From Candidatus Gastranaerophilales bacterium (lineage in GTDB: Bacteria; Cyanobacteriota; Vampirovibrionia; Gastranaerophilales; Gastranaerophilaceae), in NCBI GenBank assembly GCA_944326625.1, contig CALVER010000035.1, forward strand, positions 1 through 10,847: DNA of 10,847 nt. The letters are read 5' to 3'. Below, piece by piece: positions 5,800 to 10,847 of this stretch. A program made the position numbers and the translations under genes. The notes under the pieces were generated by a model. It ran no database searches. It was not told the origin of the DNA and saw only the letters and a list, made by a program, of their open reading frames with translations. Positions within the stretch are counted from its first letter, which is position 1; every line of letters starts with the position of its first letter.

Positions 5800-6330
5800 A
5801 TGGAAGAAAACAACAATTATGAACACAGAGAATGTGAATTTGAACGCCATCCGATTTTAAAACATTTGTTATACGGTTTGATGGCTTTAATAGGTGCATT
5901 TTTAGCATTTTATGTGGTTACGGACTGGTATTTCAAAGCCATGCTCAATCCTGTAAATCAAATGAAAAGAATGGACAGAGCTATTGAAAGACGCGACAGA
6001 GAAATGGAAAAAGCGTTCAAAAAAGCTTTTCACGGTACCGAAAGACTTCAGGAGCGTGCAAATCACATCATAAAACTTGAACAGGATGACGATGAATACA
6101 AAGTTCTGGTAGATTTGGTCCCGCTAAACGACAACGAAAAAAATGTTGAAGTCAAAACAAACGGCAATCTGTTAACAGTAAAAGCAGCCGGTATCCACGG
6201 TTTCGGTGACAGAAAATCACTGGTTGAATTCACACAAAGCTATATGTTCGGCGACAACGTTGATTTAAGCAAATTGACAAAAGAACGCAAAGGCGATACC
6301 TACGTTATAACAATTCCTATTGAAGATTAA
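5800..6330 (+). CDS. Membrane-anchored protein with an Hsp20/alpha-crystallin-like C-terminal domain
   Basis: The 176-residue protein has a short hydrophilic N terminus, one hydrophobic segment (about 22-43, LLYGLMALIGAFLAFYVV), a strongly charged helical stretch (52-90) and a beta-rich C-terminal domain. That domain resembles small heat-shock proteins: DDEYKVLVDLVPL fits the opening strand, NVEVKTNGNLLTVKA fits the V-x-V-x-(GN)-x-L-x-(IV) core, and VITIPIED fits the closing strand. Typical Hsp20 proteins are soluble, so the membrane anchor is unusual. The absence of basic residues before the segment and the lysine-rich region after it suggest the C-terminal domain is cytoplasmic, but this is not certain. 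A strong AAAGGAGAG site precedes the ATG, and a terminator follows the stop. Chaperone activity at the membrane is inference from fold resemblance only. Confidence 0.8.
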   Translation: MEENNNYEHRECEFERHPILKHLLYGLMALIGAFLAFYVVTDWYFKAMLNPVNQMKRMDRAIERRDREMEKAFKKAFHGTERLQERANHIIKLEQDDDEYKVLVDLVPLNDNEKNVEVKTNGNLLTVKAAGIHGFGDRKSLVEFTQSYMFGDNVDLSKLTKERKGDTYVITIPIED

Positions 6331-6334
6331 TTTT

Positions 6335-6357
6335 AAGGGCGGGAAATCCGCCCTTTT
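6335..6357 (+). terminator. Intrinsic terminator of the Hsp20-like gene
   Basis: AAGGGCGG (6335-6342) and CCGCCCTT (6348-6355) form a GC-rich eight-base-pair stem with a GAAAT loop and end in four T. It starts four bases after the stop codon and runs directly into the -10 box of the next gene, so the two units are insulated but touching. Confidence 0.85.
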
Positions 6358-6358
6358 A

Positions 6359-6367
6359 TGTTATAAT
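6359..6367 (+). promoter_or_regulatory. Extended -10 promoter of the single-domain receiver (leaderless)
   Basis: TGTTATAAT is identical to the kinase promoter element and is also exactly six bases before its ATG (6374). The region where a -35 should be is the terminator stem, and has no TTGACA-like hexamer, so the TG extension must do the work. No Shine-Dalgarno site precedes the ATG. Confidence 0.65.
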
Positions 6368-6373
6368 AATTTT

Positions 6374-6775
6374 ATGAAAAAGATATTAGTTGTTGATGAT
6401 TCCCCGAGCTGGGTACGGCACCATATTTTTAACATCAAATACATTTTAGATAATGTGGAAATTTTGTCTGCGAATTCCGCAAAAGAAGGAGACAAAATAT
6501 TATCGGCAAATATAGACAAGCCGTTTGATATAATTTTCACGGATATGCAGATGGAGCCGGATTTTTTACCCTTAAACGCGGGTGAATGGCTGATAAAACA
6601 AATCCAATTTTACCCTGAATACAAAAACACAAAAATCGTAATAATTTCCGCATCCCCGAGAATTGACAAAATAGCGGAAAAATACGGAGTTGAATTTATT
6701 CCAAAAAGGCTCTGCCAGACAACCGTTCCGTATGAAAAAATTTTAGGATCTAAAACCACGGATAATCGTCTTTAA
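6374..6775 (+). CDS. Stand-alone receiver-domain response regulator (CheY-like)
   Basis: The 133-residue protein is a single receiver domain. All the active-site positions are present: Asp8-Asp9 in ILVVDDS, the phospho-aspartate Asp57 in IIFTDMQM, Ser92 in VIISAS and Lys111 in EFIPKRL. No output domain follows, so it should act by protein-protein contact or as a phosphate relay. The insertion MEPDFLPLNAGEWL after the phosphorylation site is slightly longer than in CheY. The start at 6374 is chosen because MKKILVVDDS is the normal opening; a longer frame from 6320 would run through the terminator. The kinase partner is unknown, though the kinase at 3510 shares the same promoter element. It overlaps the convergent prepilin gene by 26 bp. 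Confidence 0.92.
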   Translation: MKKILVVDDSPSWVRHHIFNIKYILDNVEILSANSAKEGDKILSANIDKPFDIIFTDMQMEPDFLPLNAGEWLIKQIQFYPEYKNTKIVIISASPRIDKIAEKYGVEFIPKRLCQTTVPYEKILGSKTTDNRL

Positions 6776-7622
6776 TTTCCCAGCCGTCAAGGAATATAAG
6801 ATATCCGCATATTTGAGAATCTTCATCTGCTTTACATTTATCTAAATAACTTTGTCTTGTACTTGATCCGTAATTATGAAATCCAAAAACTTTCTTACGT
6901 ACATCAAACGTCATATTAAAAACATCTTTACCTACAGTATTTGGTTTTTGAAATCCGTTTATATCCACTTTGAATACTATATTCTTGTATGTTCGAACAA
7001 CACAAGTGCCGTCCGGATTTTTCTCGCCATCCAAGCAGCCGGTACCAAGCCCTACTCTGATTAGGACATCATTGGATAAACGCAATATATAACCTTGGGC
7101 ATTAACGCTTCTTGAAAGAGCACCTGTTACAGGAAGATAATCTCCATCATAATCAATTTCTGGTAATGTAGTATATCCAAAATCTTTAGATACTTTCAAA
7201 TACGGTATAAAATATTTTGTGGCGAATTTTTTTACAGCATCTTCGTGATTAAAATTCGGATCGTCTGTTGCTGTGTCATAGATTCCTCCGACATCCCAAG
7301 TCGTTGTATCGCCATGCTCTGCCTGCGCCATAGTAAGTGCCTGAGATATTATTGAATATGTTTGTTTTAATTTTGATACAGTCTGCTTTTTCTGATAATT
7401 CGCGATAAGCGTCGGAATAGTCATCGCTGCCACAACACCGATTATGCCAAGGGTTATCAAGACCTCAGCGAGAGTAAACGCGGCACGACGAATATTGGCG
7501 GACATGTCTACGTGCGTAGCACCGGCTTTCTTTTTAAAGTCGTTAAGACGATAAGACGTTAGGACGTTAAGTTCTTTACCGTAAGCTTCGCTCTCGTTTT
7601 TGCTTCTTGATTTATAATTCAT
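6750..7622 (-). CDS. Type IV prepilin-like protein with N-methylation motif and long leader
   Basis: In the 290-residue frame, the prepilin signature RRAAFTLAEVLITLGIIG starts near residue 45. Cleavage would be after Ala48 and before Phe49, with the conserved Glu at +5 (residue 53), followed by the usual hydrophobic helix ending MTIPTLI. The remainder is a pseudopilin-like globular domain with several cysteines near the C terminus. It would be exported and processed by prepilin peptidase and could join a pilus, competence or type II secretion apparatus. The 48-residue leader is far longer than usual. The ATG at 7622 has no ribosome site but sits three bases after the predicted transcript start of a perfect promoter (7632-7660). 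An internal ATG at 7505 would leave a normal nine-residue leader but has no signals. See the upstream frame at 7623-7843. Confidence 0.87.
   Translation of the reverse strand: MNYKSRSKNESEAYGKELNVLTSYRLNDFKKKAGATHVDMSANIRRAAFTLAEVLITLGIIGVVAAMTIPTLIANYQKKQTVSKLKQTYSIISQALTMAQAEHGDTTTWDVGGIYDTATDDPNFNHEDAVKKFATKYFIPYLKVSKDFGYTTLPEIDYDGDYLPVTGALSRSVNAQGYILRLSNDVLIRVGLGTGCLDGEKNPDGTCVVRTYKNIVFKVDINGFQKPNTVGKDVFNMTFDVRKKVFGFHNYGSSTRQSYLDKCKADEDSQICGYLIFLDGWEIKDDYPWF
7538..7569. repeat. Four tandem 8-bp repeats inside the prepilin leader
   Basis: The units are AGTCGTTA, AGACGATA, AGACGTTA and GGACGTTA, at exact 8-bp spacing. They lie in the leader-coding part of the prepilin frame (LTSYRLND) and do not follow the codon period. 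Confidence 0.75.
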
Positions 7623-7631
7623 TATATTAGA

Positions 7632-7660
7632 ATTATAATTTGTTTTGGGTATTATGTCAA
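7632..7660 (-). promoter_or_regulatory. Perfect consensus promoter just before the prepilin ATG
   Basis: TTGACA (7655-7660), 17 bases, TATAAT (7632-7637) is an exact sigma-70-type consensus with ideal spacing. Start of transcription is predicted near 7625, giving a leader of about three bases to the ATG at 7622. It lies inside the repeat-rich segment, which may thus carry its own promoter. Confidence 0.8.
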
Positions 7661-7676
7661 TTCTTTTTGCTTTGCT

Positions 7677-7696
7677 GTCGGCATAGTAATGCCGAC
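7677..7696. repeat. Perfect inverted repeat with 4-base loop
   Basis: GTCGGCAT and ATGCCGAC flank AGTA. The stem is GC-rich against an AT-rich background. It is not followed by a T run, so it is not a classical terminator. It lies between the two promoters of the prepilin region and could be part of a dispersed repeat. Confidence 0.75.
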
Positions 7697-7722
7697 CTAC
7701 ATTTCTGTTACAAATCTTCCTT

Positions 7723-7762
7723 CTTAGTGCCTTAGTGCCATAGTATCTTAGTAACTTTACTA
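7723..7762. repeat. Five degenerate tandem 8-bp repeats
   Basis: The units are CTTAGTGC, CTTAGTGC, CATAGTAT, CTTAGTAA and CTTTACTA in exact 8-bp register. The period matches the repeats at 7538-7569, although the unit is different. Confidence 0.7.
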
Positions 7763-7807
7763 AACCAAGACCATCAAAACCCGCTCTACATCTACTTAGA
7801 GGAGACG

Positions 7808-7816
7808 CCCCCCCCC
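7808..7816. repeat. Homopolymer of nine C (nine G on the coding strand)
   Basis: This is the only long G/C homopolymer in the window and lies nine codons after the ATG at 7843. Such tracts are prone to slippage during replication and to sequencing error. Its length decides whether the ATG at 7843 is connected to the prepilin frame. Confidence 0.9.
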
Positions 7817-7868
7817 GGTTTGTAAAAATCCTTTATTTTCCATTGCTTTTCTCCTTCTTTTTCTATTG

Positions 7869-7897
7869 ATTATATCATTTAATTCGTAATATTGCAA
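7869..7897 (-). promoter_or_regulatory. Promoter for the ATG at 7843
   Basis: TTGCAA (7892-7897) is separated by 17 bases from a perfect TATAAT (7869-7874). The predicted start near 7862 gives a leader of about 19 bases that contains the AAGAAGGAG ribosome site. It overlaps the final codons of the LdpA-like gene on the same strand. No terminator separates the LdpA-like gene from this unit. Confidence 0.6.
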
Positions 7898-8829
7898 CTA
7901 TTAATTAAGTTTTCAGCAACTTTTACCGCATCATTAAACACCAATTCATTACGCAAAAAATCTTCTCGCTCAATGTATTTTTTAACGATTTTTCTTGCAA
8001 AAGAGCCGACAGAAATTCCGTTTGCATTAATTCCGCACATTTTAGCAAGTTCCGCTGTTTTGGAATTTGTACCGCCTGAGAGTAAAAGATATACAGGCAA
8101 ATTTTCATTCTGAATAATTTCAGCGGTTGCAACAGCCTGCAGCGTTGTCTTAAAATCATCTTTCCCGCCGCTCATCGGAAACCCGTCAGCCTGAACAATC
8201 GTCGTATAAGGCTCCCTGATAGAGGTAAGTTTTTTAACTCTTTCGACAAGTTTTTCGTCGCTTAATTTACCGCGGCTTGTACAGAGGCTTAAAATTCCTG
8301 TATAAATTTCATTTATATAATTCCATTTTTGCAAGATTTCATCATCATTCAGCCCCATCGCATGGAATTCAATACAGTCAATCCCTTTTTCAATCAATGG
8401 GGGCAAAACCTCACGCAAATCCTTTTCTTCAGATACATAAGAAATCGCGCCTTTCGGGCAAATCTTTGCACATCTGCCGCAGCCGATACATTTATATTTT
8501 TTAACTTTTGCAAACTTTATGGCGCCTTGAGGACAAACGCTGTCGCAGGAATAACAAGAAATACATTTTTTATAATCCACAACGGCTTTATTGACATGCG
8601 GATCATTTTTTATCCCGACGCTGACGCACAAATACGCATCACTAACATTAGCGAATGCAAGCCCACGCTTTGCAGCATCAATAATCTCCTCAGACGCTGA
8701 CAAATCAAAAAATCTGCATCCGGCTTTTGCATAAAGTGCCACAAGCTTTTCAACCTCTTTTGCATCCTCATTTCCGGCGCCGCAAACAAATTTGAAACAT
8801 TTTTTCGCGTCTAATAAGTCTTTCAGCAT
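7879..8829 (-). CDS. ldpA: LdpA-like 4Fe-4S protein (cyanobacterial clock/redox family)
   Basis: The 316-residue protein carries two ferredoxin-type clusters: CISCYSCDSVCP (Cys89, 92, 95, 99) and CIGCGRCAKICP (Cys114, 117, 120, 124). An N-terminal segment (MLKDLLDAKKCFKFVCGAGNED) and a long C-terminal domain flank them. The C-terminal part has a TIM-barrel-like feel: CIEFHAMG, then QADGFPMSGG and YLLLSGGTNSKTAELA. This arrangement matches, to my recollection, the cyanobacterial LdpA protein, which feeds redox or light state into the circadian period. In a non-photosynthetic relative the role would be redox sensing or an unknown oxidoreductase function. There are no membrane segments. The start overlaps the stop of the preceding gene as TAATG, with GGTGAG upstream, so the two are translationally coupled. 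Symbol moderately secure; a generic 4Fe-4S dihydroorotate-dehydrogenase-like protein is the alternative. Confidence 0.8.
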   Translation of the reverse strand: MLKDLLDAKKCFKFVCGAGNEDAKEVEKLVALYAKAGCRFFDLSASEEIIDAAKRGLAFANVSDAYLCVSVGIKNDPHVNKAVVDYKKCISCYSCDSVCPQGAIKFAKVKKYKCIGCGRCAKICPKGAISYVSEEKDLREVLPPLIEKGIDCIEFHAMGLNDDEILQKWNYINEIYTGILSLCTSRGKLSDEKLVERVKKLTSIREPYTTIVQADGFPMSGGKDDFKTTLQAVATAEIIQNENLPVYLLLSGGTNSKTAELAKMCGINANGISVGSFARKIVKKYIEREDFLRNELVFNDAVKVAENLINSCNITN

Positions 8830-10022
8830 TATCTCACCATATAATTGTAGATAATTTCAGATGCTTTTACAATAAAATCTTTACCCAGAACAGAATTATG
8901 CGGGCGATTAGCAAGAATTACGACAACATATTTTTTACCGTTCGGTGCAAAAACAATTCCGGCATCACCGAGCATTTTGCCTATATCGCCTGTTTTGTGC
9001 ATAAATAATGCGCCCGGTCCAAGCCCTGCCTGAATTAAACGGTTATTATGAACATGCCCCATATAATCGAATATTTTTTCGCGTGAAGATATATCCAAAA
9101 AATTCGGATTGTTATCAATATTATAAAGCATTGTTCCCAAATCGCGCGCGGTTGTATGGTTATTTCCCGTCAAATCGGGCAGCCATGTTTGAACATAGGT
9201 GCTGTTTAAACCCCAGCTTCTTATGGCTCTGTTAACATCAACCATTGAACCGATTTTTGACATTATCATATTGGTTGCGGAATTATCGGATTCCGTCACC
9301 ATAATTCTTGCAAGATCATCAAGAGTCCAGTTGGAATTTTCCGCCTTAAACTGCAAACTGCCTGAGCCTTCGGCTCTGTAATAATCCGTCAGGGTCATTT
9401 TATCTTCAAGCGAAACCTGTTTTGCTTCAACGGATTTGAAAAGTTCAATCAAGACCGGAAGTTTAATAATACTTGCGGCGGAAAAAATTTCGGACGCATT
9501 AATATCTGCAAACTTTTCGGTTTCATACTGCCAGACATAAATTGACGGATGAATGGACGGATATTGAGCCATTAAATTTTTAAGACTTATTTCCAAATCT
9601 CCCATCCTGTAAGTTTCGGAAATCTTTTGCATTTGGGGTTTTTTAATCTCAACACCCGTCAAATAGCGCTGGTTAAATAACAAATCATTTGCCAGATAAT
9701 CTGTTGTCGGAAACCTCAGAGCATGATAATCCGTTTTAATCTCAGGATAAGGAGAACCGTGCAGAAATGACATTGTTACTCTATGAAATCCAAGAGGCAA
9801 AACAAAAACGGCAATCAGCGTAAAGAAAAGCGTAGAAATGATTTTGTGCAAAATATTATTTCGTCTGACCTTCTTTTTATTAACCTGCAAATGAACAGGT
9901 CTTGGAGTATAAGCTGGTTTCCCGTACGTTCTTAAAGGACGCACCTCACTTATTCTGGGGTAAGTAGGCTTTACATCCGCATAAAATTGCCTTCTGTCGT
10001 ATTGTTCCGCTAACTTCGGCAT
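8829..10022 (-). CDS. Membrane-anchored serine hydrolase of the class A beta-lactamase fold
   Basis: The 397-residue protein has a basic cytoplasmic N terminus (about 1-58), one membrane segment (60-80, IISTLFFTLIAVFVLPLGF) and an external serine-hydrolase domain. Motif 1 is SIIK with the nucleophile Ser184 and Lys187, motif 2 is SDN (245-247) and motif 3 is KTG (343-345). The omega-loop Glu/Asn pair of true class A beta-lactamases is not evident: the region reads QTWLPDLTGNNHTTARD, so deacylation of beta-lactams should be slow. A D,D-peptidase-like or peptidoglycan-sensing role is more likely than resistance, although that is inference. The start has GGGAGGA five bases before the ATG and a promoter at 10044-10072. 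The stop overlaps the LdpA-like ATG. Confidence 0.88.
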   Translation of the reverse strand: MPKLAEQYDRRQFYADVKPTYPRISEVRPLRTYGKPAYTPRPVHLQVNKKKVRRNNILHKIISTLFFTLIAVFVLPLGFHRVTMSFLHGSPYPEIKTDYHALRFPTTDYLANDLLFNQRYLTGVEIKKPQMQKISETYRMGDLEISLKNLMAQYPSIHPSIYVWQYETEKFADINASEIFSAASIIKLPVLIELFKSVEAKQVSLEDKMTLTDYYRAEGSGSLQFKAENSNWTLDDLARIMVTESDNSATNMIMSKIGSMVDVNRAIRSWGLNSTYVQTWLPDLTGNNHTTARDLGTMLYNIDNNPNFLDISSREKIFDYMGHVHNNRLIQAGLGPGALFMHKTGDIGKMLGDAGIVFAPNGKKYVVVILANRPHNSVLGKDFIVKASEIIYNYMVR

Positions 10023-10043
10023 TTATTCCTCCCAAGTATTAAT

Positions 10044-10072
10044 ATTGTACCTTAGGAAAAATTTATTGGCAA
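10044..10072 (-). promoter_or_regulatory. Promoter of the serine hydrolase - ldpA operon
   Basis: TTGCCA (10067-10072), 17 bases, TACAAT (10044-10049) on the minus strand. The predicted start near 10037 leaves about 15 bases before the ATG at 10022, enough for the GGGAGGA ribosome site. It is divergent from the HIT gene promoter. Confidence 0.65.
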
Positions 10073-10116
10073 GTCGGTTAACATTTTTTTAAAATTTTTT
10101 GAATTTTTAAAATATC

Positions 10117-10125
10117 TGTTATAAA
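10117..10125 (+). promoter_or_regulatory. Extended -10 promoter of the HIT - speE operon
   Basis: TGTTATAAA is another member of the TGTTATAAT series. TTGAAT at 10099-10104 is a possible -35, although the spacer is only 15 bases. The predicted start near 10132 leaves a 16-base leader that holds the AGAGG ribosome site, so this message is not leaderless. Confidence 0.5.
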
Positions 10126-10147
10126 ATTGAGCAAAAGAGGTAAAATT

Positions 10148-10465
10148 ATGGACGAAAATTGCATTTTTTGTAAGATTATAAACGGAGATTTCGGCACTGA
10201 ATTTGTATTGGAAAATGAGCATGCGGTTGTGTTTAATGACATAAATCCGAAGGCACCCGTTCACATGCTTGTTGTACCGAGAATTCACGTTGCATCATTA
10301 AATGAACTTGACGATAAAGAATTGTTGGGCGAATTAATGATGACAGTCAAAGCTGCCGCAAAAAAAGCAGGTTTGAAATCATATAAAACACTTATAAACA
10401 CAGGAAAAGAAGCAGGACAGGAAGTTTTCCACCTGCATATACATGTTATGGGAGATAAAAATTAA
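10148..10465 (+). CDS. HIT family (HINT-like) nucleotide hydrolase
   Basis: The 105-residue protein belongs to the histidine-triad family, whose members cleave nucleoside phosphoramidates and related nucleotidyl conjugates. The opening CIFCKIINGD with two cysteines is the zinc-type HINT start, the middle has NPKAPVHMLVVPRIHV, and the C terminus has the triad HLHIHVMG, whose middle His is the nucleophile. The length is close to that of bacterial HinT. It has no signal peptide and should be cytosolic. The ATG at 10148 is chosen because AGAGG ends seven bases before it; an in-frame TTG at 10127 would add seven residues but falls before the predicted transcript start. Its stop overlaps the spermidine synthase start (TAATG), so the two are co-translated. 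Confidence 0.94.
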   Translation: MDENCIFCKIINGDFGTEFVLENEHAVVFNDINPKAPVHMLVVPRIHVASLNELDDKELLGELMMTVKAAAKKAGLKSYKTLINTGKEAGQEVFHLHIHVMGDKN

Positions 10466-10847
10466 TGAATAACGGAATAGAAAACGGATATTACCACGAA
10501 ATTACACCATCAGGATTCGGAATTGCAATAAAAGCAGGAAAAGTATTATTTTCAGAGCAATCTGAATTTCAAAAAGTAGAGGTTTTTGAAACAGAAAGCG
10601 CACTCGGACGCGTTTTAACACTTGATGATTTAATGATGACGACCGAAGGCGACGAATACCATTACCACGAAATGATTGCACATATTCCGATGATGAACCA
10701 CAAATGCCCGAAATCCGTTCTTGTAATCGGCGGCGGCGACGGCGGCACGGTTAGAGAAGTTTTAAAACACGATACAGTCGAACGCGTTGTGCTTTGCGAA
10801 ATTGACGGAATGGTTATTGATGCGTGCAAAAAATATCTTCCGACAAT
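10465..10847 (+). CDS. speE: Spermidine synthase, 5' part only (window ends inside the gene)
   Basis: The first 127 codons are present. The family transfers an aminopropyl group from decarboxylated S-adenosylmethionine to putrescine. The N-terminal strands are followed by FQKVEVFETESALGRVLTLD, then TEGDEYHYHEMIAHIPM, which holds the conserved Tyr-His-Glu that lines the active site, and the nucleotide-binding motif VLVIGGGDGGTVREVL. The acidic residue at the end of the next strand is present in VVLCEIDG. Active-site motifs of the second half are beyond the window. The ATG shares its A with the stop codon of the HIT gene, and GGGAG lies 11 bases before it. Polyamine synthesis and HIT function are not known to be linked; the pairing may be fortuitous. 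Confidence 0.93.
   Translation, partial: MNNGIENGYYHEITPSGFGIAIKAGKVLFSEQSEFQKVEVFETESALGRVLTLDDLMMTTEGDEYHYHEMIAHIPMMNHKCPKSVLVIGGGDGGTVREVLKHDTVERVVLCEIDGMVIDACKKYLPT

Larger units (their letters stand above)
7623..7843 (-). pseudogene. Frame-broken 5' extension of the prepilin gene (15-codon frame as sequenced; possible phase-variable start)
   Basis: An ATG at 7843 with the ribosome site AAGAAGGAG about eight bases before it and a promoter further upstream opens a frame that begins MENKGFLQTGGG and stops after 15 codons (7798-7843). A run of nine G (7808-7816) lies within it. With ten or seven G the frame continues without a stop to 7623 and joins the prepilin ATG at 7622 exactly in frame, adding 74 or 73 residues. 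The first six codons resemble the leader of an ordinary prepilin (MENKG before a cleaved Phe). The interval carries tandem repeats and a palindrome. It may be a phase-variable start, an original prepilin leader split by inserted repeat DNA, or a homopolymer sequencing error. Confidence 0.5.

Noticed and set aside
6320..6373. N-terminal extension of the single-domain receiver
   Set aside because: It would encode the terminator stem as protein; ILVVDD must lie near the N terminus, and the -10 box is placed for 6374.
7538..7762. CRISPR array
   Set aside because: The repeats are 8 bp in direct contact without spacers, and no cas gene is present.
8277..8700. Plus-strand open frames inside the LdpA-like gene
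   Set aside because: They are shadows of a well-supported gene with cysteine motifs on the other strand, and have no start signals.
10052..10288. 78-codon minus-strand frame across the HIT gene start
   Set aside because: It overlaps the HIT coding region and the serine hydrolase promoter, and has no ribosome site or recognisable domain.

Overview
The window looks like chromosomal DNA from an AT-rich, non-photosynthetic relative of cyanobacteria, most like the gut Gastranaerophilales (Melainabacteria/Vampirovibrionia). This is an inference from three things: a 316-residue protein resembling the cyanobacterial clock/redox protein LdpA (two 4Fe-4S clusters), a prepilin-like protein with the FTLAEVLITLGIIGVVAAMTIP helix that I associate with these genomes, and overall base use. 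No rRNA or universal marker is present, so the placement is not proven.

Layout. 1-250: a structured intergenic element (nested inverted repeat 24-103) and the start region of a helical-repeat protein (251-1162). 1115-1621 (minus) is a CinA/PncC amidase, divergent from dnaB (1700-3073). 3098-3359 is a compact unit with two facing promoters: a plus-strand RNA encodes a 24-residue hydrophobic peptide behind a near-perfect ribosome site, and a minus-strand RNA of about 110 nt covers most of that reading frame and ends at a terminator hairpin inside it. It has the layout of a type I toxin-antitoxin locus. 3510-5494: a sensorless soluble histidine kinase overlapping a pseudoREC-pseudoGGDEF-REC protein. 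5484-5672 (minus): a small ribbon-helix-helix regulator. 5800-6330: a membrane-anchored Hsp20-like protein. 6374-6775: a single-domain receiver. 6750-7622 (minus): the prepilin-like protein, preceded by 220 bp of repeat-rich DNA. 7879-10022 (minus): an operon of a membrane-anchored penicillin-recognising serine hydrolase and the LdpA-like protein. 10148 to the end: HIT-family hydrolase and spermidine synthase (partial), also an operon.

The two most interesting regions are the toxin-antitoxin-like unit and the prepilin 5' region. In the latter, a well-formed promoter, ribosome site and ATG at 7843 open a frame that stops after 15 codons. A run of nine G lies within it. One more G (or two fewer) would join that start in frame to the whole prepilin through 74 extra codons. 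A second, perfect consensus promoter at 7632-7660 would instead drive the short form from 7622 with almost no leader.

A recurring regulatory style is visible: extended -10 boxes of the form TGTTATAAT lie 6-11 bases before several start codons (cinA, the kinase, the single-domain receiver), implying leaderless or near-leaderless mRNAs. Other genes (the 24-residue peptide, the Hsp20-like gene, the serine hydrolase) have strong Shine-Dalgarno sites. Converging genes overlap repeatedly at their 3' ends (48, 11 and 26 bp), and same-strand partners overlap by 1 or 13 bp, so the chromosome is tightly packed apart from the two regulatory islands.
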